From contig JAFGPY010000251.1 of NCBI GenBank assembly GCA_016935955.1, forward strand, positions 1-11,428: a DNA stretch of 11,428 nt, read 5' to 3'. This stretch comes from Planctomycetota bacterium (lineage in GTDB: Bacteria > Planctomycetota > Phycisphaerae > FEN-1346 > JAACEH01). Positions within the stretch are counted from its first letter, which is position 1. Each line of letters opens with the position of its first letter. Shown here piece by piece: positions 1 to 5,160 of this stretch. The notes below the pieces were generated by a model. That model was not told where the DNA came from, searched no databases, and worked only from the letters and a program-made list of their open reading frames with translations. Made by a program: the position numbers and the translations under genes.

Positions 1-540
1 ATCAACGGCATCGCCCCGGTGACCGTGCAGGAAGGCAGCATCGGTCTCCGCCGCACGATGAACGGCGTCCTGGCCTCGCTGTCGAGCAACCTCTTCGAGC
101 CGGGCGTCGACGGCTTCCCGGCCGGCCCGGGCCTCGACGAGGCCATGCTCAACACGGCCCTGCGGCTGGTCTGGGAGAGCTCGGCCGGCAACGTCGACAC
201 GATCGTCGTCAACGGGTACCAGAAGCGGATCATCTCGAGCTTCACCTCGACCGCCCAGCGGTACAGCCCCGACGACGAGCGGCTGCGGAAGGTCGTCGGC
301 GTCTACGAGAGCGACTTCGGCGTGCAGCGCGTCGTGCTGTCGCGCTGGGTGCCCGCCGACACGGTGCTGCTGCTGGACTCCAGCCGCATCAGCGTGCTGC
401 CGCTGTCGGGCCGCAGCTTCCACTACAAGCCGCTGGCCGCGACCGGCGACTTCGAGAAAGGCGCCCTGGTCGGCGAGTACACCGTCGAGCTGCGTAACGA
501 AGGCGCTCACGGCATGATCAGCGGCCTGTCGGTCGGCTGA
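1..540 (+). CDS. Major capsid protein, SU10/DUF5309 type, C-terminal part (5' truncated)
   Basis: The reading frame is open from base 1, so the gene begins upstream of the window; 179 residues are visible before the TGA at 538. The sequence carries the C-terminal hallmarks I associate with the SU10-like (DUF5309) capsid family: a segment with VNGYQKRIISSF, then FGVQRVVLSRWVPADTVLLL, then ISVLPLSGRSFHYKPLA, GDFEKG, and the near-terminal GEYTVELRNEGAHGMISGL. In this family the protein forms the icosahedral shell with an HK97-type fold. An internal GTG at 19 could be mistaken for the start but has no ribosome binding site and lies inside the conserved chain. It heads the structural operon, followed by a 230-base non-coding spacer. 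Family assignment is from recognised sequence pattern, not from a search; it is the most secure functional call here. Confidence 0.85.
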   Translation: MNGIAPVTVQEGSIGLRRTMNGVLASLSSNLFEPGVDGFPAGPGLDEAMLNTALRLVWESSAGNVDTIVVNGYQKRIISSFTSTAQRYSPDDERLRKVVGVYESDFGVQRVVLSRWVPADTVLLLDSSRISVLPLSGRSFHYKPLAATGDFEKGALVGEYTVELRNEGAHGMISGLSVG

Positions 541-548
541 TAGAGAAA

Positions 549-569
549 GGCCCTCCACCGGGTGGGGCC
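549..569 (+). terminator. GC-rich hairpin just after the capsid gene (terminator-like or mRNA-end structure)
   Basis: Nine bases after the capsid stop codon, GGCC (549-552) pairs with GGCC (566-569), and CCAC (555-558) pairs with GTGG (562-565), leaving a two-base CT bulge and a three-base loop. There is no T-tract after it, so it is not a classical intrinsic terminator; it may instead stabilise the 3' end of the abundant capsid mRNA or attenuate read-through. Bases 553-559 can alternatively pair with 574-580, which belong to the next structure. Confidence 0.4.
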
Positions 570-571
570 GT

Positions 572-723
572 GAGGTGGAGCCCGGGTTCGATCGTTCCCG
601 CGTGTCGCACAGAGGCACGCACGACCGGACCGCTGCTTTCGCGCTCAGACTCCTTGCCACGCGACGACTGAGTCGACACCAACACCGTGCGGAGCGGACT
701 GAAAGCGAAACGGGCTCCACCTC
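572..723 (+). ncRNA. Candidate structured RNA (three-way-junction fold) between capsid and connector genes
   Basis: A perfect 13-base inverted repeat closes the element: GAGGTGGAGCCCG (572-584) pairs with 711-723. Directly inside it a second stem forms: 585-590 with 626-631 (one G-U), a single mismatch, 592-595 with 621-624, a four-base bulge, then 600-606 with 614-620 around a seven-base loop. A third arm follows: 637-642 with 705-710, 645-648 with 699-702, 650-653 with 691-694, and inner pairs 658-661 with 686-689 and 662-665 with 672-675. Nearly every base is accounted for by one three-way-junction fold, and no convincing gene crosses it. It ends 47 bases before the next start codon, so it could be a 5' leader regulating the connector gene, a processed RNA, or a virion RNA. 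I do not recognise it as a known family. The pairing is seen; existence as an RNA is inferred. Confidence 0.5.
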
Positions 724-770
724 GCCCACCCGAACCTTGCGGACCTGTTTGAGCTAACGGAGAGTGTACC

Positions 771-1421
771 ATGGCCAAGTTTTCAACCGACGCCGACCTC
801 CTGAAGTGGGAACCGACGCTCATGGCCGACCTGGCCGTGCCCGGTCAGCGTCTCTCGGGCGGCAGCGACGGCGTCTCCAACGGACTGAGTTTCACGAGTG
901 CCACGGGCACGTTCCTCGACGCCGGCGTCGAGGCGGGACACGTCGTGCGCCTGGCCACCAGCGACGGCGAGGACTACGGCTGCTGGCAGATCATCAGCGT
1001 CGAGTCGCAGACCGCCCTGCTGGCCACACAGGTCGGCCGCGCGGACAATCCCGTCGACATGGTGTCGGGCACGGCCTGGCGGTTCTCGATCGACACGTTC
1101 GATCCGCAGGCCGAGGAGGTGCGCTTCGAGCTGCTGACGCGGCTGGGTCTGGCCGTGGACGTTGACGGCGCGGACCTGGAGGAAGCGGTGCTCGAACGAA
1201 GGTCGCTGCGACGGGCCAGCGTCTTCGGCTGCCTGGCGATGATCTTCGAGGGAGCCAGCGGCACATCGCCCGAGGGACGCAACCTGGCCGCCAAGGCGGC
1301 GCTGTACCGCGGGCTGTACGACAAGGAACTCAGCAAGCTGCGCGTCAAGCTCGACCGCGACGGCGACGGCTTTGTCGACGACATGCGAGCCCCCGGCAGC
1401 ATCCGCATGCAGCGCGGCTGA
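771..1421 (+). CDS. Head-tail connector-like phage protein (putative)
   Basis: A 216-residue soluble protein starting at ATG 771 with GGAG (759-762) eight bases upstream. The N terminus (FSTDADLLKWEPTLMADL) resembles small head-tail joining proteins that begin with a helical segment of this kind, and its place directly after the capsid gene is where connector or adaptor proteins are usually coded. Residues about 45-105 form a beta-rich block (GTFLDAGVEAGHVVRLA, GCWQIISVES), suggestive of a small barrel; residues 115-190 are mainly helical. Near the end there is an acidic loop DRDGDGFVDD (about residues 195-204) resembling an EF-hand or dockerin-type calcium loop, though the twelfth loop position is Arg rather than an acidic residue. 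No transmembrane segment or signal peptide is seen. The function is inferred from position and general character; it may be any head-completion protein. Confidence 0.5.
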   Translation: MAKFSTDADLLKWEPTLMADLAVPGQRLSGGSDGVSNGLSFTSATGTFLDAGVEAGHVVRLATSDGEDYGCWQIISVESQTALLATQVGRADNPVDMVSGTAWRFSIDTFDPQAEEVRFELLTRLGLAVDVDGADLEEAVLERRSLRRASVFGCLAMIFEGASGTSPEGRNLAAKAALYRGLYDKELSKLRVKLDRDGDGFVDDMRAPGSIRMQRG

Positions 1422-1478
1422 TCGGCGCGCGATCGCAAGGACTGGCTCGACGGTGACGACACTCTTGGGAGAAACGGG

Positions 1479-2330
1479 ATGACCGGACGTGGCATGTCGT
1501 TGATGGCAACGGTTCGACGGGTTCTTGCAGCCCTGCCCGGTCCGGCCAGCGTGCGGATCGTACGCGACCGGCTGAAGGAGAGTCTGCCGCTCGGCCAACA
1601 GACGGCACACCTGATTCAGCCGCTGAGCAGCGAGGAGGTCTGCTGGCCGCAGTCGGTTCAGTGGCGCTACGAGCTGAACCGTTTCGCCCTGGCGACGGTC
1701 GGCCGCGGCCGGCCCGGCACGGCGGCACACGAGCGTCTGGCCCAGTTGCACGATGCGGCCCTTGAGGCCCTGGCCGACGACGCGACGCTGGGCGCGGCCC
1801 TCGCCGACGGGCCGCCCTGCCGTCAGGGCGAGTGGGCCGACGAGATCGGTCCTTTTCGCCGCGGCGCCACCGAGGCCGACAAGACACAACCCGGCGACCC
1901 GCTGATGATCCTCACGACATGCGTCCTGTGCAGCCTGGTCGATTCGCCAGTCGAATCGATCACGCTGGACGGATCGCCGCTGTTCGAGAGCGGCCCGGGC
2001 GAACTGATGGCCGAAGGGCCGCACAGGGCCACGGCCGATCGCCTGTTCAACGGACTTCGCGGCGTGCTGGTAGTGGACCTGGGCGAGCGACCGCGCGGTC
2101 TTGTGCAGGTCGGGCGCCTCTCGGCCTCCAGCGATACGGCCCTGACCCAGCTCGAGGCGGCCATCGAGGCAACCATCGACAGCCAGACGCACGAACTCGT
2201 CGACCGCGACGGCGCGGTGTACCCGTACGTGCGGGTCGAGCGTTTCGTCCGCACCGGCCCTGTCGAGGTCGGCAGCCGCCGGCACCGGCCGTACCGCATC
2301 GAGTACACGCAGTTGCTTCGCGAGGCGTAG
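1479..2330 (+). CDS. Two-domain phage tail-completion-type protein (putative)
   Basis: A 283-residue protein beginning at ATG 1479, with GGGAG (1467-1471) seven bases upstream; alternative in-frame ATGs at 1494 and 1503 lack a comparable site. Residues about 9-155 hold a region typical in layout of small tail-terminator-like proteins (helix, then a solvent-exposed loop with WPQSVQWRYELNRFALATVG, then a helix with AHERLAQLHDAALEALADD). Residues about 158-283 form a second unit with LFNGLRGVLVVDLGERPRG, a helix ALTQLEAAIEATID, and a closing strand ending IEYTQLL. The gene looks like a fusion of two virion-assembly units that could be separate in other phages. A decayed second copy of its last codons is found downstream (2371-2412). 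The function is inferred from location between connector and tail-fibre genes; I do not recognise a named family with certainty. Confidence 0.45.
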   Translation: MTGRGMSLMATVRRVLAALPGPASVRIVRDRLKESLPLGQQTAHLIQPLSSEEVCWPQSVQWRYELNRFALATVGRGRPGTAAHERLAQLHDAALEALADDATLGAALADGPPCRQGEWADEIGPFRRGATEADKTQPGDPLMILTTCVLCSLVDSPVESITLDGSPLFESGPGELMAEGPHRATADRLFNGLRGVLVVDLGERPRGLVQVGRLSASSDTALTQLEAAIEATIDSQTHELVDRDGAVYPYVRVERFVRTGPVEVGSRRHRPYRIEYTQLLREA

Positions 2331-2338
2331 GGCAATTT

Positions 2339-2362
2339 CATGGCCGCGCGAGCGGGGCCATG
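2339..2362. repeat. Short palindromic hairpin repeat (REP-like)
   Basis: CATGGCC (2339-2345) is repeated inverted as GGCCATG (2356-2362), with a short GC-rich middle holding a GCGA loop. The following bases (TGCCACCC) resemble the outer arm of the 79-bp elements at 7717 and 10048 with a one-base change, so it may be a related family member or a fragment. It separates the end of the preceding gene from the decayed copy of that gene's 3' end. Confidence 0.45.
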
Positions 2363-2370
2363 CCACCCGA

Positions 2371-2412
2371 CGAATCGAGTACACACAACTGCTGTGCGAC
2401 GCAGGAGATTAG
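2371..2412 (+). pseudogene. Remnant of a duplicated 3' gene end (paralogue of the 1479-2330 gene)
   Basis: Bases 2371-2403 match bases 2295-2327 at 25 of 33 positions. Read in the corresponding frame the segment gives RIEYTQLLCDAGD followed by a TAG stop, against RIEYTQLLREA and a TAG stop at the end of the upstream gene. Only the last dozen codons remain; the rest of the copy is missing and a palindromic repeat sits in its place. The differences fall mainly at third codon positions in the IEYTQLL part, so the copy evolved as coding sequence before it was lost. The stretch now serves as leader for the next gene, whose ribosome binding site overlaps the old stop codon. Confidence 0.55.
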
Positions 2413-2421
2413 GAGACGACG

Positions 2422-3153
2422 ATGGGCTTTTCGACGGCTGAGGTTTCCAACGTGCGGGCCTTGCCGCGAGCGGTGTCGGCCGACGACCAGGGCTACGGCT
2501 GCCGCGAACTGGGCTTCGCCGAAGTGGTCTTCCAGTCGTCGGCCACCGGCAAGCATCACCAGGCCTACGTCGACGGCCGCCTTGCAGCCGTCAGCGTCTC
2601 GACCGAGGACCGCGTGCTGGTGGTCGCGGTGCCCGAGGCGGCCGCCGCGCTGATCGAGGTGGTGGCCGTGGACGCCGACAATCGCCTGACGGATTTCGGC
2701 GACCAACTTTCGGGCTTCGACGACGAGGACGCCTCACGCGTCGAGCTGACGTGGTGCGGCGGACGATACCTGGACGATCATCTGGATCACTTCCAGGTCT
2801 ACGGTGGGCCGGCTGGGGCCATCGACTACGACCGGCCGCTGAACGCCGAGCCGATTGCGGCCCTGATCGGTGGCGAGAATCTGGGCGGTTTCGGTCGCGG
2901 CGGCTTGGGTCGCGGCGGATTCGGCCGCAGTGCCATGACGTTCACGTTCGTCACGGCCAAGCACCTCCCGGGCAGCTACGACTTCGAGGTCCTGGCCGTG
3001 GACGTCTCGGGCAACGTGACGAATGGGCCGCCGGTCGCCGTGCAGGCGACGGTGCGCAGCTTCCCGCGGCCGCCCGAGGATCTGGCCGTGACAACGTACG
3101 ACGACGAGATGCAGACGGTCACCCTGGCCTGGTCGCCGAGCGAAGACGTCTGA
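2422..3153 (+). CDS. Fibronectin-III-like virion protein with a Gly-Arg repeat insertion (putative)
   Basis: A 243-residue protein from ATG 2422, with AGGAG (2411-2415) six bases upstream. The first 100 residues are beta-rich without a recognised family. Residues about 105-212 resemble an Fn3-type module (SRVELTWCGG, then FQVYGGPAGAIDYDRPL, then SYDFEVLAVDVSGNVTNGPP), interrupted at residues 155-170 by three glycine-arginine repeats (GGFGRGGLGRGGFGRS). A second module seems to start at PRPPEDLAVTTYDDEMQTV and ends abruptly after LAWSPSEDV, about a third of a domain. Fn3-like modules are common on phage tail and capsid surfaces, where they may bind carbohydrate. A related motif (aromatic, GxG, then IDY and P) recurs in the 3489-5117 protein. 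The gene is followed after 37 bases by the tail-fibre-type gene. Fold call is from pattern; role is inferred. Confidence 0.5.
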   Translation: MGFSTAEVSNVRALPRAVSADDQGYGCRELGFAEVVFQSSATGKHHQAYVDGRLAAVSVSTEDRVLVVAVPEAAAALIEVVAVDADNRLTDFGDQLSGFDDEDASRVELTWCGGRYLDDHLDHFQVYGGPAGAIDYDRPLNAEPIAALIGGENLGGFGRGGLGRGGFGRSAMTFTFVTAKHLPGSYDFEVLAVDVSGNVTNGPPVAVQATVRSFPRPPEDLAVTTYDDEMQTVTLAWSPSEDV

Positions 3154-3190
3154 CCGGCCCAACAGAACCGCCAACGAATGAGGTGAGACG

Positions 3191-3439
3191 ATGGCATCAA
3201 CGTACACGACGCGGCTGAACCTGGAGAAGCCCGGCAACAACGACTATGTGGACACGTGGGACGAAGTGGTCAACGCGAACATGGACGCGATCGATGCGGC
3301 CATGTTCACCGTGCCGGTTCGCACCGACGATCCGGCCTCGCCGAGCGAAGGCGAGCTGTGGCTGCGCAGCGACCTGACGGAACTGCGGGCCCGCATCGGC
3401 GCGACGACCTACAAGCTCGTTCTGACGGCCGTGGCCTGA
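3191..3439 (+). CDS. Short tail-fibre-type phage protein
   Basis: An 82-residue protein from ATG 3191 with GAGGTGAG (3179-3186) just upstream. The N terminus (TTRLNLEKPGNNDYVDTWDE, then VVNANMDAIDAAM) matches a pattern widespread at the N terminus of phage tail fibre and tail-associated proteins, in which the Trp and the NAN-DxIDAA part are the most constant. The C-terminal half (DPASPSEGELWLRSDLTELR) is the linker type often seen after that N-terminal unit. The protein lacks any long receptor-binding part, so it may act as an adaptor or anchor to which the neighbouring large proteins attach. Its place between the Fn3-like gene and the LamG gene fits a virion-surface complex. Confidence 0.65.
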   Translation: MASTYTTRLNLEKPGNNDYVDTWDEVVNANMDAIDAAMFTVPVRTDDPASPSEGELWLRSDLTELRARIGATTYKLVLTAVA

Positions 3440-3488
3440 CCGATCCGCACCACGAAGGAAGTCCCGGACGCAGACGGAGACCGATCGC

Positions 3489-5117
3489 ATGCTGCACTTC
3501 AACATGGACGCGGACAACTTCGGCGACTACCTCGGCGGCGGCACATGCGACAGCACGCGGCTGACCGACGAGGGCGTGGTGCTGGACTACCAGCGTCACG
3601 ATGCCGACGCCGACACGTTGGCCCTGTGGCACCTGTCGGCCGACTCGTGGGACGACGCCGGCGACAACGGCTACGACCTGTCGCCGCAGAACGGCGCATC
3701 GCTGACCGGTGACGGGGCGCAGCTCGTTGCCGCACAGAACCAATATGCATCGACGACGCTCGGGCTGCAGGGACGGGACGAGGTGACCATCGAGCTGTGG
3801 TTCCGACTGGACAGCCTGCCCCATTCGGGACAGTCCATCTACGGACTCTTCTCGCAGTACTGGAACTGCTACGGCTGGCTGCTGATGTCGGCGCCCGGGG
3901 TGTACGTGCTGCGTAGCCGCGTCATGGAGGACAACGGCAGCGGGTCCTATGTGACCCAGGCCTGCGATTGGACGTTCCCGACGGGCGCCGAGCCCGAACT
4001 CGGCCGCTGGTACCACATGGCAATGGCCTGGCAGCGCGGCGTAGCCATGCGGATGTTCCTGGATGGCACGATGTGCGCCGAGGCCACCAGCCTGACCGGC
4101 AACGGCCTGTGGTTCTCTTCGTCGACATTCTTCGTGGGCCGCTACCCGAGCGGCTATTCGGTGGACGGCTGCGTGGACGAGGTCCGGGTCAGCGAAGCGG
4201 TCCGCTACACAACCAACTTCCAGCCCAAGCGGCACGTCGCCGCAGGCGCCTTCGACTCGCCGACGTTCGACGCCGCGCGCGTCCAGGCCGAATGGCTCGC
4301 CCTGGACGCCCAGGCCACAACGCCGGGAAGCAGCCAGCTCTCGATGCACGTCCGTGCCGACGACGAGTTGGACGCCCAGGACCACCCGAACAGCGAGTGG
4401 GAGGCCCTCGGCAGCAATCTGCCGCCGGGCCGCTACGGCCAGTGGCGCGCCGTGCTGGTGCGATCCGCTGACGCGACGGGCCTGAACTCGCCCACGCTTC
4501 AGTCGGTGGACGCCACCGCAAGCGAGGCCGGGTACAACCTCTACCAGGGGACCGGGGCGACGGCCGAGGCGATCGACTACGAGACGCCCGTCGCGCTGCT
4601 CGGCCCGACGGCGCTGATGTGCCAGTCGGCCGGGCTGAGCTACCCGGGCGTCCACTGGTTCGGTCTGCGGAGCGCCGACGTCGACGGCCGCGAGGCCCCG
4701 ACCGTGGACGCCGAGGTGCGTCTGGAACTGGACGACGCGGGCGTCCGCGTGCCTCCGCGACCGGCCTCGGTCCGCTCGCTGGAGGCCGAAGGCGCCGGCG
4801 GCGGACGCGTGCGATTGACGTGGCTCGCGGTAAGCGAGGCCGGCGAGGCGGCGACGGACGTCTTCCGCGTTTACTGCGGCGACGGCGAGGTGAGTTTCGA
4901 CACGCCGGTCGGCACGGTGACGTGCCTGCCCGGCCGCCGCAATTACCAGTGGCAGAGCGATCCCTCGACAGACGGCCAGACCGTAGTCTTCGCGGTTCGA
5001 GCGGAGACCGACGAAGGCGGGCAGGACGCCGATCCGCCGCAAGTCGCGATCACGATTGACGCCTCGTCGCCCGCGGCCGTGGGACAACCCGCCGCGACGA
5101 CCCGGCTGTCGGACTAA
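3489..5117 (+). CDS. LamG/concanavalin-like plus Fn3-like virion surface protein
   Basis: A 542-residue protein from ATG 3489, with GGAG (3476-3479) nine bases upstream. Residues about 40-240 show the landmarks of a LamG/concanavalin A-like jelly roll: ALWHLSADSW, VTIELWFRLDSL, GRWYHMAMAW, MFLDGTMCAEA, and the closing VDGCVDEVRVSEAVRY. Residues about 245-345 are beta-rich. Two Fn3-like modules follow: about 348-425 (GYNLYQGTGATAEAIDYETP, HWFGLRSADVDG) and about 432-530 (PPRPASVRSLEAEGAGGGRV, RLTWLAVSEAGEAATDVFRV, VVFAVRAETDEGG). No signal peptide is seen. LamG-type domains usually bind glycans or proteins, so this is a candidate host-attachment protein of the particle. The next gene starts 43 bases downstream with its own ribosome binding site. 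Confidence 0.65.
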   Translation: MLHFNMDADNFGDYLGGGTCDSTRLTDEGVVLDYQRHDADADTLALWHLSADSWDDAGDNGYDLSPQNGASLTGDGAQLVAAQNQYASTTLGLQGRDEVTIELWFRLDSLPHSGQSIYGLFSQYWNCYGWLLMSAPGVYVLRSRVMEDNGSGSYVTQACDWTFPTGAEPELGRWYHMAMAWQRGVAMRMFLDGTMCAEATSLTGNGLWFSSSTFFVGRYPSGYSVDGCVDEVRVSEAVRYTTNFQPKRHVAAGAFDSPTFDAARVQAEWLALDAQATTPGSSQLSMHVRADDELDAQDHPNSEWEALGSNLPPGRYGQWRAVLVRSADATGLNSPTLQSVDATASEAGYNLYQGTGATAEAIDYETPVALLGPTALMCQSAGLSYPGVHWFGLRSADVDGREAPTVDAEVRLELDDAGVRVPPRPASVRSLEAEGAGGGRVRLTWLAVSEAGEAATDVFRVYCGDGEVSFDTPVGTVTCLPGRRNYQWQSDPSTDGQTVVFAVRAETDEGGQDADPPQVAITIDASSPAAVGQPAATTRLSD

Positions 5118-5160
5118 CGCGCAAGGCATCTGGCATACGAGCCCTTGCAGGAGAGAGACC

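Noticed and set aside
581..605. T-arm-like GGGTTCGATC suggesting a tRNA
   Set aside because: The bases flanking the loop do not form the needed five-pair stem and no acceptor or anticodon arm can be built around it; the same bases pair better in the long hairpin 585-631.
696..715. CTGAAAGCGAAAC resembling a hammerhead ribozyme core
   Set aside because: The conserved CUGANGA part is not present and the required order of stems and cleavage site is missing.
783..2384. Long minus-strand open frame of over 500 codons opposite the connector and tail genes
   Set aside because: It spans two plus-strand genes with good binding sites, its product is Arg/Ala/Gln-rich low-quality sequence, and such antisense frames are expected in GC-rich coding DNA. 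The same holds for the long minus-strand frames at 3306-5234, 5188-6408, 6418-7827 and 7895-9199.
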